Source: Verrucomicrobiota bacterium
GTDB lineage: Bacteria; Verrucomicrobiota; Verrucomicrobiia; Opitutales; Opitutaceae
Direction: 5' to 3'
DNA length: 55,645 bases
NCBI GenBank assembly: GCA_018239845.1
Contig: JAFEGO010000091.1
Span: 1 to 55,645 of the forward strand
Positions 1-9,158 of the stretch are shown here, in pieces. The notes under the pieces are model-generated. The model had not been told where the DNA came from and did no database searches. It worked only from the letters and a program-made list of their open reading frames with translations. How positions within the stretch are numbered: position 1 is the stretch's first letter; the number at the start of each line of letters is the position of its first letter. Made by a program: the position numbers and the translations under genes.

Positions 1-31
1 CGTATTTATTTTACACTACATTAACAAATCC

Positions 32-724
32 ATGCGCCGCCTCGACCAGCTTCTATCCAATCTCGGCTACTGCAGCCGCCGCGAGGCGCGCGCGTGGGTC
101 GATGACGGGCGGGTGCTCGTCAATGGTGAGCCAGCCAAGGACTCCGGCCAAAAGGTGAACCCCGCCGATGTGCTCATCGACGGTGAACCGCCGGACCACC
201 CCGACGGCCTGCTCCTCCTGCTGCACAAGCCCCTCGGCCTCGTCTGTTCCCACGACGAGCGCGAGGGCCCCAACGTGTACTCCCTGCTCCCGCCGCGCTG
301 GCGGGCCCGCAATCCGGTCGTGACGAGCATCGGCCGCCTCGACAAGGACACGAGCGGTCTCCTCCTCCTCACCGACCAGTCGCCGCTCGTGCACCGGCTC
401 ACCTCGCCCAAGCACAAGGTGCCGAAAATCTATCGCGCCACGCTCAACCGCGACCTGCCCGCCGGCCTGACGGAGCTGTTCGCCGCGGGCACACTGGTGC
501 TGGCGGGCGAGACCGAGCCCTGCGCCCCCACCACCCTCACCGTGCTCGGCCCGCGCGAGGCGGAGCTGACGCTCACCGAGGGAAAATATCATCAGGTGCG
601 CCGCATGTTCGCGAGCCAGGGCTGCGAGGTCGTGACGCTGCACCGCACGTGCTTCGGCGACCTCACGCTGGACTCCCTCGCCTCCGGCACGTGGCGTGAG
701 CTGCCGCTGGGCTATTTCGGCTGA
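32..724 (+). CDS. rsuA: 16S rRNA pseudouridine synthase, RsuA family
   Basis: Converts a uridine of small-subunit rRNA (U516 in the E. coli enzyme) to pseudouridine in the cytoplasm. The 230-residue protein has an N-terminal S4 RNA-binding domain (residues about 1-48, with CSRREAR) and the RsuA/RluB catalytic core. The family motif GRLDKDTSGLLLLTD starts at residue 101, which makes D104 the catalytic aspartate. The late motif EGKYHQVRRM resembles RsuA more than RluB, whose equivalent motif is usually EGRNREVRR. Length fits the family. The ATG at 32 is the first start and lies close to the window edge, so the promoter is not visible. Choosing RsuA over RluB, RluE or RluF rests on motifs only. 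Confidence 0.85.
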   Translation: MRRLDQLLSNLGYCSRREARAWVDDGRVLVNGEPAKDSGQKVNPADVLIDGEPPDHPDGLLLLLHKPLGLVCSHDEREGPNVYSLLPPRWRARNPVVTSIGRLDKDTSGLLLLTDQSPLVHRLTSPKHKVPKIYRATLNRDLPAGLTELFAAGTLVLAGETEPCAPTTLTVLGPREAELTLTEGKYHQVRRMFASQGCEVVTLHRTCFGDLTLDSLASGTWRELPLGYFG

Positions 725-778
725 AGATAATCCATCCTTGGCGGCGCAGCCGGGATCAGCGATGGTGGCTTGCACACC

Positions 779-1090
779 ATGTACGAATTCGCGCTCACCG
801 GCGCCCAAAAATCCTATCTGCGCGGCCTCGGCCAGACGCTCGAACCGGCCCTGAAGCTCGGCAAGGGCGGACTCACGCCCACCTTCTTCAGCGAGCTGCA
901 AAAACAGCTGCGCAGCCACGAACTCGTGAAACTGCGCTTCCTCGGGGCCGAACGCGACGAGCGGGCCGCCCTGTGCGAACAGATCGCCGACGAGGGCCGC
1001 TGCGTCTGCATCGGAGCCGTGGGCCATACCGCGCTCTTTTACCGGCAAAACCCCATCCCGGCCGAGCGCTCCGTGACCCTCCCTGACTGA
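779..1090 (+). CDS. yhbY: YhbY/CRM-domain ribosome-associated RNA-binding protein
   Basis: A 103-residue protein made of a single CRM (YhbY) domain. Members associate with pre-50S ribosomal particles or structured RNA. Visible hallmarks are LTGAQKSYLRGLGQ near the N-terminus, LKLGKGGLTP (the conserved GKGG-type loop) and the C-terminal VGHTALFYRQ. An in-frame TTG exists at 770, but the ATG at 779 gives the usual start just before the domain. It follows the rsuA-type gene by 54 nt on the same strand, so the two may form a small ribosome-maturation unit. Family assignment is firm; the exact RNA target is unknown. Confidence 0.88.
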   Translation: MYEFALTGAQKSYLRGLGQTLEPALKLGKGGLTPTFFSELQKQLRSHELVKLRFLGAERDERAALCEQIADEGRCVCIGAVGHTALFYRQNPIPAERSVTLPD

Positions 1091-1164
1091 CAACGACTTC
1101 GGTGTTGCGAGAGGCTCATTTCGCCCGTAACCTTTTCCCACAGTCCGGGTCACAACTCCCCGCC

Positions 1165-1527
1165 ATGAAATCCTCCTTCCGCCTGTTCTCAACCCTCGGC
1201 AGCCTCGGGGTCGCCGCGACCCTGTTCGCGGGGTGCAGCGCACCCGGCACGAGCTACACCAATCCCAACCATCCCGGTCCGGCCCTCGGGCAGGCGGTGG
1301 GCACGGGCGTGGGCGCCGTGGCGGGCAATGTCGCGGGAGCCGTCGTAGGCGTGGCGGAAGGTGCAACCAGCGCCGCCAAGAAACCTTTCACCAATGAGGC
1401 GCGCGTCGTCCGCACGTGGCGGACCGAGACCACCTCCGACGGCCGCACGATCCAGGTGCCGGTTGATACGGTGGTCGATGAATACGGCCGGCCGATCGCC
1501 TCGAACACGACGCAATCGCCGAAATAA
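1165..1527 (+). CDS. Small glycine-rich lipoprotein
   Basis: A 120-residue predicted lipoprotein with a signal peptide ending in the lipobox LFAGC (lipidated Cys24). A Gly/Ala/Val-rich stretch of alternating small residues (about 40-70) follows, then a hydrophilic tail. The GAVAGNVAGAVVGVAEG segment resembles the glycine-zipper type found in outer-membrane lipoproteins, but no named family is certain. The reading frame stays open upstream to a GTG at 1102; the ATG at 1165 is chosen because the signal peptide begins there. A strong rho-independent terminator follows 24 nt after the stop, so this is the end of the transcript. Confidence 0.75.
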   Translation: MKSSFRLFSTLGSLGVAATLFAGCSAPGTSYTNPNHPGPALGQAVGTGVGAVAGNVAGAVVGVAEGATSAAKKPFTNEARVVRTWRTETTSDGRTIQVPVDTVVDEYGRPIASNTTQSPK

Positions 1528-1551
1528 GCTTCCTTCTTCCAAACACCCAGA

Positions 1552-1580
1552 GGCCCGGTCGTTTTGACCGGGCCTTTTTT
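1552..1580 (+). terminator. Rho-independent terminator after the small lipoprotein gene
   Basis: A perfect 9-bp GC-rich stem (GGCCCGGTC with GACCGGGCC) around a GTTTT loop, followed directly by six T on the plus strand. It starts 24 nt after the stop codon at 1527. Confidence 0.9.
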
Positions 1581-1590
1581 GGGGACATTC

Positions 1591-1651
1591 AGTGGCCGCG
1601 GCGTCCTCGCCGCAGATTCTCAAACCCTGCGGCGAGGACGCCGCAGCCACT
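1591..1651. repeat. REPIN-like double hairpin (R1)
   Basis: Two inverted 25-nt arms (1591-1615 and 1627-1651) with 24 of 25 positions complementary and an 11-nt spacer. Each arm is itself a hairpin: the core GCGGCG-TCCT-CGCCGC, extended to an 8-bp stem in the right arm. The single difference between arms turns a T-A pair into a C-A mismatch in the left arm. The arm is preceded by GTGG. The architecture matches the other two REPIN-like elements of this window. It lies between two convergent terminators, in a classic non-coding position. Confidence 0.7.
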
Positions 1652-1670
1652 ATGACTGAAGCCCGCCAAC

Positions 1671-1701
1671 AAAAAAGGCGCACCGTTTCCGGTGCGCCTT
1701 G
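1671..1701 (-). terminator. Rho-independent terminator of the lpoB operon
   Basis: On the minus strand a 10-bp stem (AAGGCGCACC with GGTGCGCCTT, loop of six) is followed by a T run (plus-strand A run at 1671-1676). It lies 31 nt after the lpoB-like stop codon and ends the minus-strand envelope operon. Confidence 0.88.
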
Positions 1702-1731
1702 AATTGAATCTTACGCGATGCGAGTCGCAGC

Positions 1732-2337
1732 TTACCAGCCGACGCTGGCGCGCTTGGTCTGCTTGGCGATCTCGCGCTCCTCCTCCCACACGGTCAGGCC
1801 GGTGCTCACCTGCACGAGCGACATCTGGAACGTGTAGGTGTTCTGCGTGACGTTGTTCGCCCGGTCGGTCTGCTGGATGAGCTTACCGTAGAGCGTGTAG
1901 TCGATCTTCTGCGCCTTGGCCTTCTTGCCGGTCTGCATCTCATCCATCTCCGCCGCCTCGGAGGCGACGACGGCGCGTTCGCCGAGGCCCATCGTGTTGG
2001 TCACGGCGACCTTGCCGGTCTGCGTGAGGGCGACGCGGATCTTCTTGATGAGGAGATCGGTGTCGATGGAGAGGGCGGTGTTGTTGATGACGCGGTCAAC
2101 CGCGAGCACGGCGGGCTGGCGCGGCGCCTTTTCGAGCGCGCCGGAGCTGAGGAGCGAGGCCACGAGCTGGTCGGCGGCGTTGGCCCAGTCCTGCGGGTTG
2201 ATCGCCGACGTATTGAGGGTCTGGGGACCCTTCGCGTCGACGGTGCGGGTGTCGGAGGTGGTTTCGCAACCGCCGAGGAGGAACGCCGCGGCCAGCATGG
2301 CCGAGGCGGCGAGGAATTTGGAACGGGTGTGGTTCAT
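1732..2337 (-). CDS. lpoB: LpoB-like penicillin-binding protein activator lipoprotein
   Basis: A 201-residue lipoprotein with lipobox LLGGC (Cys24). The body matches the LpoB family: the stretch NPQDWANAADQLVASLL, the core VLAVDRVINNTALSIDTD and the C-terminal YTFQMSLVQVSTGLTVWEEE. In E. coli, LpoB is an outer-membrane lipoprotein that crosses the periplasm and stimulates the peptidoglycan synthase PBP1b. The gene follows the ycfL-like gene with a 15-nt gap and is the last gene of the operon, before a strong terminator. The LpoB-YcfL pairing is also seen in proteobacteria. The partner PBP here is not known. Confidence 0.8.
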   Translation of the reverse strand: MNHTRSKFLAASAMLAAAFLLGGCETTSDTRTVDAKGPQTLNTSAINPQDWANAADQLVASLLSSGALEKAPRQPAVLAVDRVINNTALSIDTDLLIKKIRVALTQTGKVAVTNTMGLGERAVVASEAAEMDEMQTGKKAKAQKIDYTLYGKLIQQTDRANNVTQNTYTFQMSLVQVSTGLTVWEEEREIAKQTKRASVGW

Positions 2338-2352
2338 GGTCGGTGAAGCGGA

Positions 2353-2781
2353 TTATTCGCGGAGCTTGAGGGTGAAATCGACGGCGCGCGGGTTGATCGC
2401 CACGGTGGAGATCGTCTTGGTCTCGCGGCCTTCGAACAGCATCGTCTTCCAGGTCTCGTTGGGCGAGTCGATCGCCATGCCGTCCTTGTCGATCCACTCG
2501 AACTTGTAGTTGAGCGTCTTGGTGGAGTTGCGGAGGTTCTCAACCGTGGCCTGGAGCTTCAGCAGGTTGCCGGAGACCGTGGTCTGGTTGATCGCCACCA
2601 CGCGGAAGGTGTTCGCGAGGGTGTTGTCGGTGATCACCCGCTTGTCAGCGATGTAGCTGGGGGTGGCCTGGGACTGGGCGCGCTCAACCGTGTTGACGTT
2701 GGTGGCACAGCCGGCGAACAGCAGGCCGAGAGCGGCCAGCAGGCCGCCGCGCGTGATAATGAAGCGGAGATGGTTTTTCAT
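2353..2781 (-). CDS. ycfL: YcfL-like (DUF1425) lipoprotein
   Basis: A 142-residue predicted lipoprotein with lipobox LFAGC (Cys25). The body has the YcfL pattern, with the segments LQATVENLRNSTKTLNYKFEW and NETWKTMLFEGRET forming an immunoglobulin-like beta fold in known relatives. Its ATG overlaps the stop of the upstream COG3014-type gene by 4 nt (ATGA), indicating translational coupling. Function is not established in the family. The repeated neighbourhood with LpoB suggests a role at the outer membrane linked to peptidoglycan synthesis (inference). Confidence 0.78.
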   Translation of the reverse strand: MKNHLRFIITRGGLLAALGLLFAGCATNVNTVERAQSQATPSYIADKRVITDNTLANTFRVVAINQTTVSGNLLKLQATVENLRNSTKTLNYKFEWIDKDGMAIDSPNETWKTMLFEGRETKTISTVAINPRAVDFTLKLRE

Positions 2782-4358
2782 TGTTTGAGAACGAATTGCG
2801 AAACGATCAACGGGGACGCCGTCGAGGAGGACTTCACGTAGACAACGTTAACCGCGCCAGGCTCCAAAGAAATTGTCTTGGTCTGCGTGCCGGCGGTCAG
2901 GGTGAGCTGACGGTCGGCCGGGGTGGCGAGGCGGGCGTACTGGAACTCCTTGGGCAGGCTGGTCCAGGTGCGGGTGTCGGCGATGTTGGTGGCGGCGTTG
3001 ATGCCGCCCATGATCAGGCCGGTGGCGAGGCCGGCCCACATGCCGCCACGGTCCTCGGCGGCCTTCTGCGCGACGGCCTGCACGATGGCCTTGGTGGCCG
3101 TGGTGATCAGGGTCTTGGTGACGACGGAGGGCCAGGCATTCTTGAAGTCGTTGGCCACCACGCTGTCCATGCTCGCGACCACGGAGGTCGAGAGGCTCTG
3201 GCCGCCGGCGGTGACGCCGAGGACCGGGATGTAGTCGCTGTTGTACTTCAGCTTGGGGAAGGAGGCGCCGACGTACGAAAGACGGCTCGTGACGACGAAG
3301 GTGGGGATGTCGATGCGGACCTGGTCGCGGGCCGGGCCGGTGCCGGTCTCGAAGATCACGTAGGTGAGATTCTCGACGGGCTTGCCCTCGGCGGCGCTGG
3401 CGGAGAGCGCGAGGTCCTGCTGGAGGTAGGGATTCTCCGGGACGATGCTGGCGACGCGCTCGAAGGACTTGCGGCCGCGCTCGAGGTCGGAGCCGCCTTC
3501 GCCGAGGGTCGTGAAGAACAGGCCGTCGAGGAACACGGCGAAGGGATTAACGTAGTCGCCGTAGGACTTCATCGGGGCGATGGACTCGTTGAGGGCGGCC
3601 TGGAGGGCGGGACCGGTCTTGGGGTCGGCGGTGGCCTTGTCCGTATCGTAGGAGGCGGTCTTGCCATCCTCGGTCTTGGCCTTGCCCTCCTTGGCGGCCT
3701 TGGCCTCTTCCTGGGCGGCGGCGATGCGCTTCTCATTTTCCGCGACGGCGTCGCGCTGGCGCTGGAGGGCGCGGTTGAGCTCGACGCGCGCGTCGTCCTT
3801 GCGGCCGAGCTGGAGCTGGTTGAGCGCCTTGTAGGTGTCCATCATCACCTTGTCGTAGGCGCGGCCGCGGTACGGCAGGTTGGCCTGGTTGGTGAAGGCG
3901 GCGCCGACCTCGGAGCCGACCTTAACCTTGGCCTGTTCCTCGTAGCTGTTGATGCGGTCCTCGGCGAGGTTGAAGGCCGCAAGGGAGCGCTTCAGGTAAA
4001 ACTGGCTGATCTCCGCGGCGGTCGGGGCAGGCGGCGGCGGCGCGGGCGGCTCACCGGCCTTCGGCTGCTCCGGGGCGGGCGCGGGCGGCGGCGGGACCAT
4101 GGTGGGATCGGCGAGGCCGGCGACGCGCAGGGTGGCGCCCTGCTCAAGGCGCCAGATGATCTCATCCTTGCCGCCCTTGTTGGCGTCGGCCTGCTTGTCG
4201 ATGCTGGCGACGGAGGCGGCGATGGAGCCGGCCTTGGTGGACTGGGAGAAGTCGGCGCTCTGCTGCTGGTACGTTTGGCAGCCGGCGAGGAACAGCGTGG
4301 CGAAGCAGCCGGCGATCAGGCCGAGTGCGCGGGGGGTGGCGTAGCGGGTGTTTTTCAT
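2778..4358 (-). CDS. COG3014-type lipoprotein
   Basis: A 526-residue lipoprotein (lipobox LFLAGC, Cys27) that resembles the uncharacterised COG3014 proteins encoded next to YcfL and LpoB in other Gram-negatives. Visible parts are a Pro/Ala-rich segment (about 88-113), a helical TPR-like region (about 114-210, with AYDKVMMDTYKALNQLQLG), a Lys/Ala/Glu-rich stretch (about 205-240), and a C-terminal beta-rich domain with hydrophobic helices around AGLATGLIMGGINAATN. The Pro-rich linker suggests a reach across the periplasm. The stop codon overlaps the ycfL start. Family identification rests on pattern and neighbourhood, not on a search. Confidence 0.7.
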   Translation of the reverse strand: MKNTRYATPRALGLIAGCFATLFLAGCQTYQQQSADFSQSTKAGSIAASVASIDKQADANKGGKDEIIWRLEQGATLRVAGLADPTMVPPPPAPAPEQPKAGEPPAPPPPAPTAAEISQFYLKRSLAAFNLAEDRINSYEEQAKVKVGSEVGAAFTNQANLPYRGRAYDKVMMDTYKALNQLQLGRKDDARVELNRALQRQRDAVAENEKRIAAAQEEAKAAKEGKAKTEDGKTASYDTDKATADPKTGPALQAALNESIAPMKSYGDYVNPFAVFLDGLFFTTLGEGGSDLERGRKSFERVASIVPENPYLQQDLALSASAAEGKPVENLTYVIFETGTGPARDQVRIDIPTFVVTSRLSYVGASFPKLKYNSDYIPVLGVTAGGQSLSTSVVASMDSVVANDFKNAWPSVVTKTLITTATKAIVQAVAQKAAEDRGGMWAGLATGLIMGGINAATNIADTRTWTSLPKEFQYARLATPADRQLTLTAGTQTKTISLEPGAVNVVYVKSSSTASPLIVSQFVLKQ

Positions 4359-4459
4359 GCGGGTACGGGATGGTTAGTTGAGTTCGGAACAGGAGGCCGC
4401 CGGGTGCGGCTGGAAGGTGCGCCCGGCGGTGGGGGAAGGGACTGAAATCGGGCGGAGGC

Positions 4460-5353
4460 TCAGTTCTCGTCCTCAGACTCGACGTCGTCCTTCAGGCGCA
4501 CGTAGGCGCCCTTCTCGATGCCGGTGTCCTCGAGGACCTGGGCCTGGGAATTCTGCGGGGTGACGCGGGAGACCTTCACCTTGCCGACGAAGACTTCCTC
4601 ACGGGTCTTGTCGCCGGTGTCGGGATCGACGATCTCGTCGCCGAGCGCGAAGACTTCCCAGACCTGGCCGACCTTGATGCCGGACTCGTCGTTGCGATTG
4701 ATCGTCACGGTCTTGTCGCGCTTGGCGACGACGCGGGCCGGGTAGATGGCGTCGGCGGCGCGGCTGGCGATCTTCTGCGCCATTTCGCGGGTGGCGGAGA
4801 TCATGAGGTCGTCGCTCTCCTCACCGACACGGGCGGTGGTGTTCTCCGAGCGGTTCTCGGCGTCGTGGCGCTTGACCTGGAAATTCGTGCTGGCGATGGC
4901 GCGCTGCGTAGCGACCTCGGTGATCTTGGCGACGGCCGAGAGCTCGACGGTGCGGGAGCGGACGGTCTTGCCGAGGGCGGCGAGGCGGCGCTCCTCCATG
5001 CGGTCGTTGAACGAATCAACGCGGATGGTGAGGATGTAGTCGGCCTGGTTGAAAGCGAAGGCATTGCCCGCAGCACCGGCCTCCTTGGCGAGGGCGTCGG
5101 CGTCGGAGCGCTCGAGCACCTCGAAGCGCTTGGTGTTGAGCACGCGGTCATAGACCTGCGAGTCGAGCGCCTGGAGCACGCTGTCGAGGGAGAGGGCGAC
5201 GCCCTGCTTCGCCATGCGGGCGCGGAGCGCGTCGGTGGCGGCGATCTTGGTGATCGCGATTTTCTTTTTACCGGGCGCGGCGTCCTGGGCGGTGGCCGGG
5301 CCGATCAGCGCGGCGGCGAGGGCAAGGAGCGAGAGGAGGCGGAAGAATTTCAT
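4460..5353 (-). CDS. CsgG-like periplasmic/outer-membrane protein
   Basis: A 297-residue exported protein with a signal peptide ending near GPATAQD. The N-terminal half shows the CsgG/LpoB-type fold: VLQALDSQVYDRVLNTKRF, then VLERSDADALAKE, and later ADYILTIRVDSF. The C-terminal part (about 205-290, KDKTVTINRNDESGIKVGQ-type pattern) resembles FlgT-like C-terminal beta domains. There is no lipobox cysteine, so it is probably soluble in the periplasm. It is the second gene of the minus-strand operon, 43 nt after the PEGA-domain gene and 101 nt before the COG3014-type gene. Its exact partner is unknown. Confidence 0.65.
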   Translation of the reverse strand: MKFFRLLSLLALAAALIGPATAQDAAPGKKKIAITKIAATDALRARMAKQGVALSLDSVLQALDSQVYDRVLNTKRFEVLERSDADALAKEAGAAGNAFAFNQADYILTIRVDSFNDRMEERRLAALGKTVRSRTVELSAVAKITEVATQRAIASTNFQVKRHDAENRSENTTARVGEESDDLMISATREMAQKIASRAADAIYPARVVAKRDKTVTINRNDESGIKVGQVWEVFALGDEIVDPDTGDKTREEVFVGKVKVSRVTPQNSQAQVLEDTGIEKGAYVRLKDDVESEDEN

Positions 5354-5396
5354 GACGGGAATGAGTTAAGAGCTGGGTGGTGGCGGGGCGCAGGGC

Positions 5397-6635
5397 TCAC
5401 TTGCCGAAGAGGCCGTGGTCGCCGTCGCCGAAGAGGGAGCGGCTGTCGATCTTGATGCCTTCCTTGGTGTCAACCTTGATGCCGCTCTGCTCGAGCATCT
5501 TGGCCTTGCCTTCGAGCTCCTTGACCTTGGCGTCGGTGAGCTTGGCGCCGTTCTTCAGCTCGTTGATGAAGGCAGTGGACTCCTTCCAGCGGGCGTAGCC
5601 GGCCTCGCTCATCTGGAGGGCGACGCTGAGGGTCTGGCCGTTGGAGAAGTTGACCGTGCGCTCCCACGGCTGGAAGCCCTCGCGGGTGACGCGGAGCTTG
5701 TGCAGGCCGCGCTTGGTCTGGATCTCACCGGGGGCGGAGCCGACGGAGATGCCGTCGATCTCGACGTTCACGGAGAGGGGGATGACCTTGAACTTGCTCT
5801 CGGAGATGGTGACGGTGTTCTCGCCGTTGATGCGCACGTCGGGGATCATCATGTCGGCCGCCTCGGTGCGGATGGTGACGGTGACGTTTTCCTGCGCGGC
5901 CGAGGTCGCGAGCGTGCGGCGGCTGAGCTTCTGCCGGAGGCTGACGGCGACTTTCTGCGCGGCCTCGTCGAGGAGGTCGTTGAGCACGTCGGAGTGATCT
6001 TCGCCGGAGGTGCCGGTCTGCTGGACGGTGGTGGTGGCCTTGACGGTGTCGGCCACGAGGCTGCCGCCGGTGCTGCCGTCGAGGATCTTGTAGCTCACGC
6101 GCACCGTGCGCTCGTCGCTGGTGGTCTTGACGCCGTAGGCGTCGATGTTGCGCTGCTTGGCGTCGAAGCCGGAAAGGGAAACCTGCAGGAGGTAGTCGGC
6201 GCCGAGGGTCTGCGCGAGGCGCACGGCGGAGGTGCTGTCGGCGAGCTGGGCATCGACTTGGTTCTCATGGGCGTTGGGGTCGAGCTTGCCGACGGCGTTG
6301 AGCGCCGTCTCGCGGCTGATGACCGTGAAGCCCTGGTCGGTGACGCGGGAAGTGATGTAGTCCTCGAGGGCGCCGACCTTGTCATCCTGCGCCTTGCCGG
6401 CGCGGTTGGTGACGAAGATGGCGGTCTTGTAGGCATCGGGCTGCTTGACCGTCTCGGTCTCGCGCACCGTGGTGGTGGCGACGCGCTCGGTGACTTTCTT
6501 GCCGTCGCGCTCGTAGGTACGGGTCTCGACCTTGGTGTTGGCCACGGGCTCGGAACGCTGCACGTCCTGGGCCCCGAGGGTGGCCGTGAAAACGCCGGCG
6601 AGCGCGGCAATGACGGATACGGTGCGAAGTTTCAT
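5397..6635 (-). CDS. CsgG-like protein with C-terminal PEGA domain
   Basis: A 412-residue exported protein. The ATG at 6635 is chosen over an in-frame start 30 nt upstream because a clean signal peptide (MKLRTVSVIAALAGVFTA) begins there. Residues about 70-235 show a CsgG-like pattern (ETALNAVGKLDP, LAQTLGADYLLQVSLSGF). Residues about 270-345 form a PEGA domain (VNVEIDGISVGSAPGEI, LRVTREGFQPWERTV), a surface beta domain named for the Pro-Glu-Gly-Ala motif. The C-terminal 60 residues are helical and Lys-rich. This is the first gene of the operon that ends with lpoB, so it may be an accessory factor for that envelope complex (inference). Confidence 0.65.
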   Translation of the reverse strand: MKLRTVSVIAALAGVFTATLGAQDVQRSEPVANTKVETRTYERDGKKVTERVATTTVRETETVKQPDAYKTAIFVTNRAGKAQDDKVGALEDYITSRVTDQGFTVISRETALNAVGKLDPNAHENQVDAQLADSTSAVRLAQTLGADYLLQVSLSGFDAKQRNIDAYGVKTTSDERTVRVSYKILDGSTGGSLVADTVKATTTVQQTGTSGEDHSDVLNDLLDEAAQKVAVSLRQKLSRRTLATSAAQENVTVTIRTEAADMMIPDVRINGENTVTISESKFKVIPLSVNVEIDGISVGSAPGEIQTKRGLHKLRVTREGFQPWERTVNFSNGQTLSVALQMSEAGYARWKESTAFINELKNGAKLTDAKVKELEGKAKMLEQSGIKVDTKEGIKIDSRSLFGDGDHGLFGK

Positions 6636-6796
6636 GGTGTGGAGAAGCTGGTGAGGGTGGCGCACTGCGACCCGCCGTGGATCAGTTTGTTTCTTCGAAA
6701 AATGAAAGGGGGCGCGGCGGTACGGACCGATAAGCTAGCCGCGAACAGCCCGCCAAATCAAGCCCCCACGAATGGAGAACCGAGGCAAATCCATTC

Positions 6797-6830
6797 CGCC
6801 CGGCCTACGCAGTTATGCGTAGGCCGGGCG
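6797..6830. repeat. Perfect 15-bp inverted repeat in a divergent promoter region
   Basis: Arms 6797-6811 (CGCCCGGCCTACGCA) and 6816-6830 are perfectly complementary with a 4-nt GTTA loop. It lies between two divergently transcribed genes, 55 nt before the amidohydrolase start, and has no T tract on either strand. A terminator role is therefore unlikely. It may be an operator, a cruciform, or a decayed repetitive element. Apart from this element, the 250-nt gap 6636-6885 shows no clear promoter. Confidence 0.6.
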
Positions 6831-6885
6831 ACCCCGTGAAAATACCGGGATTGAAACCCCTGCCGCGGCCGGCCATCACCGGCCC

Positions 6886-8172
<1,287 letters not shown>

Positions 8173-8179
8173 CGCCCGA

Positions 8180-8213
8180 ATCGAACACGATCAGACACCA
8201 TCGGACACCATCG
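8180..8213. repeat. Half element of 10-nt phased repeats (E)
   Basis: Three consecutive 10-nt units start with ATC at 8180, 8190 and 8200 (ATCGAACACG, ATCAGACACC, ATCGGACACC), followed by ATCG. It begins 7 nt after the amidohydrolase stop. It has no obvious inverted partner, unlike the full palindromes elsewhere in the window. The remaining stretch to 8445 is GC-rich with a short CCGCC/GGCGG hairpin near 8231 and no recognisable gene. Confidence 0.6.
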
Positions 8214-8445
8214 CCGTCTGACCGACCGCCACACCGGCGGTCCGGCGGTGGGTGCTAATCCCCACTGGCCCCGTGTGGCAGGGGCGTCCGTTTGGTTAAG
8301 GAAGCGGCCGTTTCGGTTTAACCATCCGGCCAGCTGCATCCGCGCACCTGCGGAACGCTCGCTGCGCCGCGCCGATCACATTAATCCCCGCGGGCCTGAT
8401 CCGTCTCATCGTGCGCCACCCCCTTTGTCCGGGCAGGTGGCGTCC

Positions 8446-9135
8446 ATGATCAACCACGCCCACCGCTGCATCTACGTCCACATCCCCAAGACCGCCGGCA
8501 ACAGCGTCAACCGCGTCTTCGGCCTCGACTGGTCCGACCACTCCGACCTCGGCCGCTACGCCGGCCAGCTCGCGCCCGAGGTCTTCGCGAGCTACCGCAA
8601 GTTCGCCATCGTGCGAAATCCCTGGGACCGCCTCTTCTCCGATTACAACTACCAGAAAAAGAAAAGCCGCCCGCGCGACTCGAAGCTCTTTCTCTTCAAG
8701 GCCAGCGGCGAGCGCCGCGAATTCCGCGACTGGATCGCCGCCGCGCTCAGCGATCCGCACCGCTACCCGCCCGCGAGCTGGGGCGGCGACACCAGCCCCG
8801 GCATCCACCGCTGGAGCCCGCAGGTGGACTGGATCACACTCGACGGCCGCATCGCCGTGGACCGCGTGCTGCGCCTGGAGCGCCTCGGCGAGGAGTTTCC
8901 CGCGCTGTGCGGCGACCTCGGCCTGCCCGCCGTCCGCCTCCCGCGCCGCAACCGCCGTTTCCACTGGCACTACTCGTGGTACTACAACGACGAGACGCGC
9001 GACTTCGTGGGCTCGTACTACGCGAAGGACGTCGCGGCCTTCGGCTACACCTTCCAGCCGCAGTTCTCTCGCGCCGCCTCGCTCGCGCAAGCCTGCGCCG
9101 CCTCCCTCGCCTCGCTCGTCACGCTGGCGCGGTAA
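8446..9135 (+). CDS. Sulfotransferase family 2-like protein
   Basis: A 229-residue protein with the two PAPS-binding signatures of the Sulfotransfer_2 family: YVHIPKTAGNSVNRVF near the N-terminus (5'-phosphosulfate loop) and FAIVRNPWDRLFSDYNY about 45 residues later (3'-phosphate site). It transfers sulfate from PAPS to a glycan or other acceptor. The ATG at 8446 is chosen because the phosphosulfate loop lies about 12 residues after it; the frame is open upstream to 8248, but that part has no conserved features. There is no signal peptide or membrane segment except a weakly hydrophobic C-terminus. The acceptor is unknown. Confidence 0.8.
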   Translation: MINHAHRCIYVHIPKTAGNSVNRVFGLDWSDHSDLGRYAGQLAPEVFASYRKFAIVRNPWDRLFSDYNYQKKKSRPRDSKLFLFKASGERREFRDWIAAALSDPHRYPPASWGGDTSPGIHRWSPQVDWITLDGRIAVDRVLRLERLGEEFPALCGDLGLPAVRLPRRNRRFHWHYSWYYNDETRDFVGSYYAKDVAAFGYTFQPQFSRAASLAQACAASLASLVTLAR

Positions 9136-9158
9136 ACGGCCTTCCCTCCCTTCCAACC

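Noticed and set aside
53..1366. Long minus-strand frame opposite rsuA and yhbY
   Set aside because: Arg/Gly/Ala-rich shadow of the GC-rich coding strand; no domain or start signals.
2781..4445. 554-codon plus-strand frame opposite the COG3014-type gene
   Set aside because: Low-complexity Gly/Val/Leu translation typical of antisense in high-GC genes; the minus-strand lipoprotein has a lipobox and an overlapping operon structure.
6797..6830. Fourth REPIN-like element
   Set aside because: It contains GTAG within the arm, but the arms are not hairpins themselves, unlike R1-R3.
5415..6839. 474-codon plus-strand frame opposite the PEGA gene
   Set aside because: Antisense composition artefact; the PEGA and CsgG-like patterns are on the minus strand.
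8248..8445. N-terminal extension of the sulfotransferase
   Set aside because: No conserved residues before the phosphosulfate loop; ATG 8446 gives a normal family start.
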